Positions 44,788 through 56,600 of a stretch of 64,000 bases of DNA are shown one piece after another. The position numbers and the translations under genes are program-made. The stretch comes from Apophysomyces variabilis (lineage: Eukaryota; Mucoromycota; Mucoromycetes; Mucorales; Mucoraceae), in assembly GCA_002749535.1 (NCBI GenBank), contig MZZL01000138.1, positions 1 through 64,000 of the forward strand. Direction: 5' to 3'. The notes beneath the pieces are model-generated. The model was not told where the DNA came from. It saw only the letters and a list, made by a program, of their open reading frames with translations, and made no database searches. Each line of letters starts with the position of its first letter. The first letter of the stretch is position 1.

Positions 44788-47700
44788 TATCCGAGCTCGC
44801 GATCTACGCCTCTTTATAGATATAGAAGTTGGATCAATGTACCATTTTTACACTTTGAATTCGATTCAGATAATAAAATATAGAAGCCAAAATACAAGAT
44901 ATACAATAGCAATGTAAAACAGGCGACTCACAATAAAGGCATTTCGCTAGGCTGTTTAAATCTTTGATTTGCTTTTTCTGTCTAGAAACAGGAGAGACAA
45001 TAAACTTTTCAGTTCTTTCGTAAAAGACTTCGAGATTTCGTTTGTTCACTCACCTTCTATAACAAGGACATAATCAACAAAAAAAATCTCAGCACGCTGT
45101 AGCCACTGCAATCTTAGTACCCATTCCGAAAGTACAGCCGTTTATGTCTCTGTAATCTCGGAAAAATTGCACTCGCAGTGCTCCAGTTGGACAGTTCTTT
45201 TTACTATTAGTACTGCCAGAAGGTAAATAAATTGGCGTGAAATTATAGTGTGCAAATTTCGTGAGATTCTTCTTCATTAAGATATCGTATTCGATTAAGG
45301 TTTGTAAAAGCTAAAGATAGTCATGTCAATGGTCACATTGATCTTTCTCATGAGTAATCAGAGACCAAGTGGTTTTCTTTGGCTGCTTCTGCACGGGATG
45401 CACCTATTGACAGTAATAGCATAGTGATCCAAAGTCATTTTCTTGAAATCAAGGTTGGTGGGTATGAGATCGTCAATGACAGGTATATTCTGTCTTCGCG
45501 TCAGGCTAAGTAGCAACATTGTGACAGCCACATAGTGGCTATGGGAGAGACTGCTTCGCTCCAGCATGGAGCACGCTGCCTTCAATATGTGCTGCCATCA
45601 GAGAAAGATAAGACTCCCACCCCTATCCAGTCCTTCAGAAGCTTTGCGTGCATTGCTTACGGCTAATGCTGAGGCAACAAAGCAATTCAGACTGAATATG
45701 AGGGCATGCAATAATGTCTTTACATTTTTATCCTTGTTAAGGGTTTGCCGCTTCATAAGCTGTGACTTAAATTTCAGTCTAGATTCCTACAACATTTATC
45801 GTCGTGAAATAGGTCTTCTAGGAAATTACTGAAGTTCTGTTCTTATACAACAGGCATAGTCATCTATTGCTAAAGGGCATTTCCGCCTTTGTTCTCGAAC
45901 AGAACTGATAGCTCTTCTATTTTTATATCGTCACAATAATGATGACAATGATTTCCTTTTTTATGCTTCCATTCATTCTTCCTTTCTTCCCTCGCAAACG
46001 CCGCAGAACTAATTTCAAGATATTACTCCAACCTAGATCTTGATTATATCTTTCTTTACCCGAAGAAACAATCTCCAAGTAGAGCCAGCTCCCTCAGAAA
46101 CTCTGTCTACTTCTTGCATAGATCAGAAAGAATATCATCCAGACTGCAGAAGATCCAAGCTCAGAAGAGCAAAGTGGTATGTCATACTTTTCTGAATTAT
46201 ATTCAAGTTAATGAAGCAATACTGGCAATGCAAAGGCACGAAAAACGAAATTACAGATTAGGACGAGAACAGTCAGCCATCCATTGAACCTGTCGTATTT
46301 GACATAACATAAGTATCATACATACTTCTTCCACTAAGTCTAAACAATCTTTATATGAGTTTATCATACCATCGGCACTATATTCACAGATAAGAATCGG
46401 AATCAACCACACATCTACTTAAGGATTGTTATAATCTGTGATATTAGGACTCTCTGCTATGATCTTAAGGTACCCCGGCATATCCTATCTCATGATTGTG
46501 CGACAAGACAATTATATGATGACGATCTTAGCAATAGACACAGTGATTAATAAGTGTGCCTGATTGATGCATTAGATGAACACTATTCAGACTCAGCTAA
46601 ATGACGGCTTCTCTGACAAAAGATGAATAATCATTCATCGTCATCAATTCACCATGAACAGTCAGTGTTTACGCGTCCTCCAATTACTAGGACATATTAA
46701 CTAAGCATGAAAAGAGTATAAATATTGTTGGTAGACAATTGTAATCAATCAATCTTTTACTTTTGAATAAAGACCACCCCAAGAGTCTCAAATTATTTTT
46801 TCAACCGTTTTTATTACTAATTATTCAGTAAACAAGTTATGGCCAAACACGGGAAGAGTAAACAAGCTATAAAATATATTTTACCGGTAGCAGAAATCTC
46901 AAGACAAAAAGGGAAAGAAAAGGCAAACGACACGTTGACGGAGGTTTTTCAAGACTCCTTCAGACTAAGCAAGGAACATGGGCAGACAAACAACTGCAGA
47001 CGTTAAAAATAGGTATTTATGCTACAGTGTTCTGTTGAATTCTCATGGATACTAATATGGCGCTAGTTGCACCGACAGAAGCTACTTTGAGAGCAGGCTT
47101 TGATGCAAGTCTATCTACGGACAAAAAGTCAAAAGCATTGGTCAAGGCTGAAATCACTTATGCCAAGTGGAATGGGAAATTTGGTGCAAAAGCTAAATTA
47201 CAACAAAGACTAGCAAGAAGAGAGAATTGCATCAAAATGTACTCTACGGTGAACTACTTGCGGTGGAACAGACCATCAGCGGAGGACAAAGTAAGCTCTG
47301 CCAAGACCATACAAAGAAAGGAAGCCACCAAAAAACTCCAAGCGAAAAGTTGTCATCAAGACATCATTGGCAAACACCTGTCGTTCTGCAGAGTTTGTCA
47401 GGGGAATCGAAGATATTGTCCAACGCATACGAGATGTTGCTTCTATTGGATTACTGTTTGCCAACTGCTTTTTTGTTCAACTGCTTTCCGGGAATTAGAA
47501 TATTCCACCCATTGCACAACATTTATGCTAGAATCGGCTAGTGAGGCAAGAAGGCTTGGTCCCTTGTGAGTGTAGGAAAGATCGCTGCAACACAATATGA
47601 TATAGTCTAGTAACTTGCAGCAAGAGATGGCTATATAAAAATGATTGCTAAAAGCTTTGAGGAGACTACGAAAGGTGAGGAGACCACAACCACAAAAAGC

Positions 47701-48718
47701 TTCACAGTTTCTAAATAGCGCAATGACATCTCTGCAGCACCAAACTTTCCTGTTTCAAGGTTTCATGATTTCTCTGCTTTGTATAATAAATTTCAACCAA
47801 AGGGTTTCCAAACTTATCGGAGTAGAACCGGTAAAGACTATATTGCTTAATTATCAATTGTTAACTATATACCCAGTAGTTCTTACAGCTGCGTACGAAT
47901 AAAGTTCATATAATCTGCGCTATCCCGATTTCATCGTGTCATAATCCTTTAAGCAAGGTAAAGCTAATTAAATAGGTGATCATCACTAGCTTAATGCAAC
48001 CATATCCATTTCGTTATTAATGATAAACAAAAATAGCTTGGTAAGAATCCTGCATCGATTAGAATGTAGACAGGTCGATAAAGCCTTTTAAAGGGAAAAG
48101 GAAAGAGTTGGTGCTCTTAACATATTTGTTTTGAATTTCATTGTTCTAGTGGCATGAAAAGCTTTCTTAAATAATATAATGGATGGTCGAACCTTGGTCA
48201 TGTTATCATAAAGAGGTGACTCGGAAAGCTTTCCTCCATTAGTATGGGAACTCAGCGTGGTCCCTTCCCTTTAAAACGATGTTATGAGCTTTAGTCCTCA
48301 ATGTTTAGAGTGTGCATACAACAGGCTTAACTGTAGCTGATTAGCATTTTGTAACAAGATTTATACTACCTCTTTTTCCAAAATAAATTCTATCTACTTC
48401 GCGTAGAGAACGTCATTCTCCCCCGCATAAAACGTACTTCACCCATGGCAGAAAGGATTTTTTACTTTATTGCCGTCATCTTCTATCTTGCTTACTTCTT
48501 TGGCGCGCTCCATCTGTTGTATACCAAATTGATTCCCAGTATGCACCCTTTTTATGTATCTACCTCTCGATCTTCTTTGCGTAGACCCTCTGTGAATGGC
48601 GTCTGGCAATTTGCCGTTTCCAGATCTCTCCTTACATGATGTGTGACCGGAATAATCATCGGCATTTGCGGCTAAAAAAATGTATACTACGTGCTGCAGG
48701 CTTAACAGAAAACAGATC
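44788..48718. other. long AT-rich stretch without an intact gene
   Basis: It holds small minus-strand frames (44834-45049, 45089-45277, 45358-45585) of unknown nature and a decayed ORF at 47045-47569. A segment around 46700-46800 has a TATA-like box and AATAAAG signal and might be part of a solo LTR. No terminal repeats or duplication could be fixed. Confidence 0.4.
47045..47569 (+). pseudogene. frameshifted ORF, probable mobile-element remnant
   Basis: The frame starts MDTNMALVAPTEATLRAGFD and runs as basic, helical sequence (LQQRLARRENCIKMYSTVNY) to about 47330. From about 47330 the protein-like reading moves to the next frame (QTPVVLQSL, SNAYEMLLLLDYCLP). Loss of frame and missing flanks indicate a dead gene. 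The family is not recognised. Confidence 0.3.
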
Positions 48719-49762
48719 ATGGCAAACGAAGAAAAGAAAGTGATCTTAGACACTTCTATGGGACAAGTCCAGATTGAACTTTATTGGAAACATGCACCAA
48801 GGTAAGTCATGAGGGGTGGGTTGATCACGTTATAAGCGCGAAACTGATGCTGTCGTAAGAACTTGTCAGAACTTTTACGAACTGGTAACAAATCTTTTTG
48901 TTCCATGGCGTTTTCTAAACTCTGCTGGCACGGCACATTGCATAGGCTAAACGTGGTTATTATAACGGCGTTAGCGTAAGTTCTAGGCTCATTCCCATTT
49001 AGAGAAAGCTCACGTTTCCTTCACTAGTTCCATCGCATCATTGCCGTAAGTTACTCTTTCTGAAATTAATGCCAAAGACATGCACATCATGTAGATGAAA
49101 GGCAAAGAACTAGCTGATTTTGACAACAAAATGTTCTCTTCTTTTAATTCTCTATAGGACTTTATGATCCAAGGTAAAGAGGAAATATTAGTTTATTTTT
49201 ATTCTTTCATGCTGACAGTTGAATTTGCACGTCAGGTGGTGACCCGACTGGCACTGGACGAGGAGGTGCTTCTATTTACGGGTAACTAGTAGGCACACGT
49301 TCAAGCATCGATTACAGAGCATTGAACCTATTTTTGCTGAACAGCGACAAATTTGAGGACGAAATACATCCGCAACTGAAGCATACAGGTGCAGGCATCT
49401 TGAGTATGGCAAATGCAGGACCAAACACCAATGGATCACAGGTACAAGCAATCATACCGATTAAATGGATTTTTTTGCTGAACGGTTTATTTCAGTTTTT
49501 TATCACATTGGCACCAACGCCTTGGCTAGATGGTAAGTACTTGCATCATTAATAGAACCGTTATGAACGCAAGTCGAATAGGTAAGCATGCCATTTTTGG
49601 CCGTGTCAGTGACGGAATGAACGTGATCAAGAGAATGGGATTAGTTGCAACAGATGCCAACGACAGGTAATGGCACAATGTGCTTAATGGGATACGTTTT
49701 GATGATGGTGTGTTGATAGACCCAAGGCAACTGTTCGCATCGAACGGGCTCGTGTAGAATAG
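48719..49762 (+). CDS. PPIL1: cyclophilin-type peptidyl-prolyl isomerase PPIL1
   Basis: Many small exons join to 159 residues, one cyclophilin domain with almost no extensions. Conserved stretches are [40 protein letters not shown] (catalytic Arg and the Phe-Met-Gln pocket), [50 protein letters not shown] (with the cyclosporin-contact Trp) and a short basic end. Starts and ends of exons fall inside these motifs (for example Gly|Gly at GG-DPTG and Gly at LDG|K), which confirms the splices. PPIL1 isomerises X-Pro bonds and is a spliceosome component bound to SKIP/Prp45. It converges with the protease gene, 86 bp between stops. Confidence 0.95.
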
Positions 49763-49848
49763 AGAAGACATGTATGTTTCTTTTTTTATTGCCGAAAAAG
49801 AAAGCGAGAAACAAAAAGTTTTTAACAAACGAGCGTTGGAATCTTCTA

Positions 49849-51381
49849 TTAGATAGCTAGATTTCCTGATAGTAAATCTGGCAGATCACTTGGCAATTGT
49901 GTAGTGACTGAGTCTGATGATTTGTCTGTTACTGCAGTTAAGGTACCATCTGCTGATGGATTGTTTTCCTGGGTTTTCGCTTGATCTGTGTCCGAATCCG
50001 TTTCTTGACTGGATTCTTCTTTTGTTTGCGAGTCCGTTTCATTGTTGGTTTTCTCATCAGTTGCTTGGTCCGTTTCTTGATCCGTCATTTCATTGGTTTC
50101 TTGTTCTGATGCATCGTCCGCTGCTTGACCTTTTAATTTGTCTGCTATTTGACTGATCCCGTCTTTTTCGGACTGTTTCGCCACAGGAGCAAATCCGACC
50201 CGATTTTTACCAAAGTCAAACACGGTTACAAAGTGACGTAAGAACATGTTGCCAAAAATAGGGGTAGGATTCGGCAAGATCGTAAGTAAACAATGCTTGT
50301 CTCCTCTACGTTGGGCGACAAGTGCCGATATAGGGACACTGATGTGCACCAAGTTTTCCTGACCTTTCTCGGTCGATGGGAAATAGAAGTTCAGCTTATT
50401 GACATTGTCGTTCATAAGACTGCAGTCAACGCGATACATCCCTTTGTCGTCGGTATAGTTGGGGAAAATTGTTTTCGCTATTTGATTAGCATCGCTTTCG
50501 GGCAAGTAAATGAAGTTGGAGCCTGTATCTACGCTAATGGGCGATTTGGTCTTGAAATCGGTCAGTTTGGGAGATCCACCAGCCTTTTGGTATCCGAATT
50601 GTTTCACTGTTACGCTCCAGTGCGACGGTGTGTCCATGGTGTTATTGCCTTTGAAAACATCGGTATAGATCATTTCGCCTGAGGTTTTATTTGTGTTGAT
50701 CCCGCCGAAAGTGACCTCGCCTACCCATTCAGACTCCTTGGATTCGCCGATGTAAACAGAAAACAGCGCTTCAGGAATCAAACCAGCCTTATATAGAGAC
50801 ATAGGGAACGGCTGATAAGATTTGCGGTCATTACGGTTCATAATGGTACCATCAGGGTATCCCGCGGCAAGGATACCTTCCAAAGTGTGAGGGAAGGAGG
50901 GATTTTGCTTAGAAAGGGGGCCGTGAGTCTTGTCTACGGCAGCAACCATCTGTTTCGGTACAGACAGGTTGCCCACGGTAACTGTATCGACAAAGTATTT
51001 ACCAGTAGCGTTACCAGTGAGGTAATCGATAGAAAACAAGTGATTTGTGGGATGGTAGGTTGAAGACTTTTCGGGTTGATATGGATGATCTTTCGGACAT
51101 CCATTTTCTTTACTGCATTGGGTGGACGGGACCCAAGTATGGGAGCTGCCGGTATCAAACATAAGCAAGAAACGTTGAGGAGGTGTGCCGATATCAACAT
51201 GTATACCGATCTGCGACATTTCAATATCATTTAAGAGAGACGCGGAGTAATCTCGTTTGAGAAGATGTCCTTGGTCGGCACGACGTAAGGGAAGACGTAA
51301 GGGTTCGATGTGTGTAGGCAGACAGTTGCCGACAGCAGCCCATACTGCGAGCAGACCTAAAGTGAAAGCGACTAAACGCAT
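49849..51381 (-). CDS. secreted pepsin-like aspartic protease with acidic Thr/Gln/Asp tail
   Basis: One uninterrupted frame of 510 residues. Residues 1-20 are a signal peptide. A propeptide ends near the dibasic HLLKRDY (41-44), a Kex2-type site. The A1 peptidase domain has both catalytic Asp in FDTGSSHTW (Asp76) and SVDTGSNFIYLP (Asp285), a flap around DYLTGNATG (Tyr120), and PTPIFGNMFLRHFVTVFD near the end. Several N-glycosylation sites occur. After about 410 there is a 100-residue tail rich in Thr, Asp, Glu, Gln and Ser with repeated QETD/TDE-like units, and no GPI-type hydrophobic end. The lack of introns is unusual beside intron-rich neighbours, and the low-complexity tail is not part of the catalytic fold. 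Confidence 0.93.
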   Translation of the reverse strand: MRLVAFTLGLLAVWAAVGNCLPTHIEPLRLPLRRADQGHLLKRDYSASLLNDIEMSQIGIHVDIGTPPQRFLLMFDTGSSHTWVPSTQCSKENGCPKDHPYQPEKSSTYHPTNHLFSIDYLTGNATGKYFVDTVTVGNLSVPKQMVAAVDKTHGPLSKQNPSFPHTLEGILAAGYPDGTIMNRNDRKSYQPFPMSLYKAGLIPEALFSVYIGESKESEWVGEVTFGGINTNKTSGEMIYTDVFKGNNTMDTPSHWSVTVKQFGYQKAGGSPKLTDFKTKSPISVDTGSNFIYLPESDANQIAKTIFPNYTDDKGMYRVDCSLMNDNVNKLNFYFPSTEKGQENLVHISVPISALVAQRRGDKHCLLTILPNPTPIFGNMFLRHFVTVFDFGKNRVGFAPVAKQSEKDGISQIADKLKGQAADDASEQETNEMTDQETDQATDEKTNNETDSQTKEESSQETDSDTDQAKTQENNPSADGTLTAVTDKSSDSVTTQLPSDLPDLLSGNLAI

Positions 51382-53618
51382 GCAGAGAGATAATAGAGGA
51401 AGTAAGGAAAAAGGAGCGTAGATAACAAACGGTAGAAAGGAGAAAGAAAAAAGTTAAACAGAAAAAGCAGAAAAAAGGGGTGTGGGAGATCAGCCGGAGG
51501 AACAGAGAAAAATTCCTGTCAATGAAGCTTGTGTAACCGCTCCAAGAAAAGAATATCGAAGTTACACCATCTAATTTTAAGATCCTTTTCCTTTATAGAG
51601 CTATATAATCGTGAATTTTCTGTAGTCTTCTCAATCTAGTCTTACTAAACTTTGCAGGAGAATAGTCTAATCGATCTCAAAGAACATTCAGACTACCTTG
51701 GTTTGAAACAGCCCTTCTTCTTAAGCTAACAGCAACAAAACTTCTTTTGGTGTCCCCTGTATCGGACCCTTCTGCAAACACATGTGTACGGCTGTATCTC
51801 AAGAAACCGCGTCTATCGTTGATGGTTTTGATGATTTGGCAAGCTAACAAAATCAACATTTATAGTCACGACTCTATTGCTTGTTTATGTACAAGCATTG
51901 AAGTAGTTGGATTTAGCATCTTGTTTCGCAAGACTAATGCAACGAATTCTATTCCAGGAAAAAAAAGAATGATAGATGCATTACACAACACGTGGAAAGA
52001 AATTAAGTTTACTACATAGCATGTAAGCAGACAAACTGGACAGTTGCCAAGGAAGAGAGTATCGGTTAATATAATTGCCTTTTGCATAACTTTTGCTTAA
52101 ACAGCATTCTGGTATCAAACAGCAGGTCTTCCTCCCTAAGCATCCGTAGTCTTCCATAGCAAATACAACAAATCATTGATATTCTGTTTGTCATACGAGT
52201 GGAAGCTCCAGAAAATTGAACAGCGTCTGCTATGACGTACAGAAGAAGACCAGCACCCTCCTTTTTGTTATTTTTTTTTATTTAGGCGGAACATAAGCTC
52301 GGGTTTCGAATCCACAACGGACTATCACTTTCGTGGCTGTTTTAAATTTGGTTTTTATCCAATCGACAGCTTTTTCACTTGCCTTTCGGTCTCAAATCTG
52401 TTAGTATTGTTACCCCAAGGCACATGGACTTGCATAACAATTGAGAGTCAATTTCATAGCTAGTACAGATAAACTGATTAATCTACATTTTTCTCTAAAC
52501 TATCTACGGTGCGGATATCTCTCTGTTTAACGGTTGAGAATTTGTGTGTTTGTCAAATAAGTCGAGAGGTCACTATCGAGTGTTCATCAGAGATCCCCGG
52601 TCTGCGAACCCTGTTCATTGTTTTTCCCTTTTCTTACTATTTCTGCAGGTAACTGTAAGCTTATTTTGGTCGTACATCGATATTTTGTTGATCGTTCTAC
52701 TTACTAACACGGTTCCTACCAATCTCGGAAAATCTTGCCGAACTTTTTCTTTGCAGAAAATGGCACGAGGATTGTACCTTCCAGTTATTCTCCGTTACAA
52801 GTAACGGTTGGCATGGAGTTTTGAAGACATGGCTAGGAAATTCGTTGTGTATATATAACTGCGCGCGCACAACTACAGCAGCGGAAAAAAAAAGGGATAC
52901 AACGGGCAGTGAGCATCAATAACTGATGTGTGTCGTCATCAATGTCAGTTGAGGATCAAAAAGGGGATCTCGTCATATTACTATATGACTTTTGTTGTTA
53001 TGGTGATATACCATATGCATGACTCTATCTTGTTCTTCTTTGCCATGACCCAGCCAACTTATTTTAACATTAAACGTTTCGGGTTTGTGGCCTGCATTTT
53101 CTTTTATTGGCGATCTCACATAATAACGGCAGTTGTTGGGACTATATTAATTAAGCAAGTCAAGTTCTCGCCTTAGCAAAGAAAGGAAATAGAAGACAAA
53201 GCTTAAGGTGATACAACTGACGTGATATAAAGTTAGAAGTGTTGTTGTGAAATTTTTCCATATTCGGTTTAATGAAACAGCTATCATGTAGACCGGTTTC
53301 GCCCTGGAAAAAAAAATAACTCATCCTGCCGGAAGAGAAGCGTTCTTTTACTTTTTCCTAGGTCAACTTTATTGATGCTTGCAGATGCAAATAAAGCCAA
53401 AGTGTCGGGTAAACTAAAACACAGGAGGGACGAGCGTACATTATAATACAATAGATATATAGGGAATTGATCATAAATGTATAAATTAAGTCAACAAAAC
53501 AAAGAATCAAAAGGATAGATGGTCATATACAAGAAACAGAAAGTGATGGGTGATAATGTCATAAAATTTAGAATGCCATAATAGATAACGAAAAAAAAGT
53601 GGAAAAGATATTTGACAC
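51382..53618. other. intergenic stretch
   Basis: No gene is supported. Plus-strand frames at 51747-52019, 52544-52804 and 52928-53176 are short, hydrophobic and unrecognised. The first ~200 bp is A/G-rich and would be the 5' leader of the protease gene. Confidence 0.45.
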
Positions 53619-56600
53619 TTAATGATTACCTTGTAGGTAAAGTAAAGCCTCTTCAGAACCTATTCATAACAAAGGTATCGTAAATAAAAGACGTGGGTGA
53701 TATGGATCATTTCCTTTTGGCGTACCTTTTTCTGATGCAAGATGATAAAGCTCTTCTGCCTTCTGTTGGTCGGCAGCACCAACAAGACCCTGACGGTAAA
53801 ATTCGGCAAGTTTGTAAAGCGCTGTAGCCATTTGTTCCTCTTCCCCTTCATCGAGGAGATCATCTTCTTCCTCCTCCTTAAGTGCTACAATGCGGTTATA
53901 CCATGTGAACGCTTTAAACAAGTCTTTTTCTACGCCTGTTCCATATTCATAACATTCGGCAACATCTAAGTAGGTCATCGATTCGCCCGATTCAGCAAGT
54001 TCAATAAGGACTTTCCATGCTTCAGGTCGCACTGGAACGCCACCCCAACCTTTGGCTTCATAACGTGCGACCATAATAGTGGACAATGTGGTCTGAGCCG
54101 TTGCTGGGGCATGATCATGTGCTGCGCGGAACATAGCATAGGCTTCTTGGCTCGGATGCTCTTGATGCAACAGTTGCGCCATGGCTAGCTCAGCAAGCCA
54201 TCGATAGGTTTCATCGCTTGCGTCTATTGCGCTTTGGTACCATTGCTTAGCAGCTGTTAAGCATGGGGCATCGTGAATTCCGTGCTCATAATAACTTCCT
54301 AGAAACAGCATCGACCTTTGATCCCCTTGACGGGCAGCGCGATAAAACAGATCAAACGATTTCTGGAAATCTTGCTCAACAACGCAGTTATGATCAGGGT
54401 CTTTTCCCATGTGATAAAGCCTTCCCAGTTCACGTTGAGCTTCCGGTAACCCAAGCTGCGCCGCTCGTTCCAGCCATTCGACGCCATCCGCCTGCTCTTC
54501 GATAGAGTACATAGAATCTTGGTTCAATGCAAGGATCTGACCAAGTTCATACATTGCTTTCTGATGGTTCTGTTTAGCTGCTCTGAAAAAATGATGGAGA
54601 GCCGTAGGCACATCAGGCTTTCGCCCACATACGCCTTGGAGGCAGTATAATCCAAGATGGTAATGTGCGCCAGGATGATCCTGGGTTTCACAGGCAAAAG
54701 TGTACCATTGCCATGCTTCTGATACTGGATCTGTTCCTTGGACGGTAACACGGCCTTGAGCATACATCTGGCCAATGCGGAACATGGCCTCGGCGTCCCT
54801 GGTCGTTTGGGCTGAAAGGAGGTACCATCGAAAGGCGAGAGCATCGTTAGCAGCAGTTCCCAGTCCACGTTCGTAACATTGAGCTAAGGAGTTGTGAGCA
54901 TCAGCACATTGATCAACCGTCGCACAAGCTTCCAATTCCTACAATATACACAGGGATATATACATCAGTACACTGAAATCTCTCAAAAATCCAGCTGCCA
55001 TATCATTCTTCCTACTTTGAAACCAGCTTCTGGGTCCGCTTTAATCCCTCCGAGTCCTTCCAAACGGTAACGTGCCCGCATGATACGGGATAACAGGTGG
55101 CCATGATCGGCAGCACGTTCATAAAATTCAAGGGCAGCCGCATATTGTTCCTGAGCATGCCAGGCTTGGCCTGCAAGGAACATACCATCCACGTTGCCAA
55201 GTGCAGCGGCCCGTTCGAACAACTGTATGGCAAGCTCCTGTTCCTCCTGCTGTTTCTGTAATGCAATCTCTTCTTCTACATCGTCATCATCTATATATCC
55301 ATCACGGGGTGTGCGAGGCCGAGTCTTGGAAACAGACTGTAGACGTTGCTGTGAAGCTGATAAGGCACCCATCTGATGCAGCTGGCCGAGCAAGATAAGT
55401 GATTCAGGATCATTCGACCAAGCACCAATGGATAGCAAATCGAAAGCTTGCATTAAGTGGTTATGATAGGTTTCGGCATCGTCATCCTGCTTTGTCTGAA
55501 GAAGTAATTTTGCCAGGGACCGAGCCGAAGGAACATGGTTATGAGCAGCACCTTTTTGCCACCATTTTTGAGCGAGATCCCAATCGTTGTTGTTCCATGC
55601 CATTTGACCGAGGGCCCAGTAACTATTATGGTGTTTCTGTGCTGCTGAACGTGTGAAGTACTCGATAGCACGATGAAGATCAATTGTACTCGAGGTGCCT
55701 TGCCAATATGTCATCCCTGTCAAAAATAGGAATAAATGACCCAAGAACTGGGTAAATTTTTTGGAGAGTGACCATACCCATTCTGTATAACCCTTCGGCG
55801 TGGTCTTTTTCTGCACTCTTCTGGAAATAGCGAAATGCAATGACCTTGTCCATAGGGACACCTTCGCCTTGGTCATACATCATTCCAAGGCGAACCATAG
55901 CTTCAGCATCCGTCATTTCATCGGCAGCTTTCATGAACCAACGAGCGGCATCGGTCATGTTGGGCTCTGTACCATGTCCTTGTCGGAGACAGTCAGCTAT
56001 TAAGGGTATTTGATCAGAAACTGATGACAAAAAATGATGCTATCGTCAAAATTCTACTATCTTGTTTCTTTACCGAGCCAATAATAGGATGGTCCAAATT
56101 GATCTTGAGTAGCAAGCTGATAGAGCATATCATAAGCTTCTTGCTTTGTCATCTTATTCGTTGTTTGGACAGGAGAATTGTGTAGACTGTCAGAAGAAGA
56201 AGAAGGAACGTAGCTCAGGATATAACGGGCCAGCATAAGTTTGGCCGTTCGTCCAATTCTTGTTTGGGCAAGTCGATCATCATTGGCTGCAAGCTGGTAA
56301 TTTGCATACGCCTCTTCATACCGACTTAATGAGTGAAAAACTTGGGCAGCAGCAAAAGGAGCACTATACATGTGAGAGAAACCGTGTTTGTCAATAAGTC
56401 TCGAGCCATATCCCAAAAATACATACACCGGAGCACCCAGTCGCCCAGCTTCCAAGTACAATTCAATCGCCCGGTCCGTCTCCTTGGGGACCACAATTCC
56501 ATTTTGATAATAGCTCCCTAGCAATAACGTGGCCTGTGCATCCAGCTGACCGGCAGCCTTTTGCAGAAGATCAAACGCCATGGCATGATCTTGAGGAACA

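Noticed and set aside
46280..46830. Solo LTR with TATA-like box and AATAAAG
   Set aside because: No TG..CA boundaries, target duplication or primer-binding site could be identified, so it stays only a note in the stretch description.
52285..52320. tRNA-like T-arm (GGGTTTCGAATCC)
   Set aside because: The stem does not pair beyond two bases and no anticodon or acceptor arm can be placed upstream.
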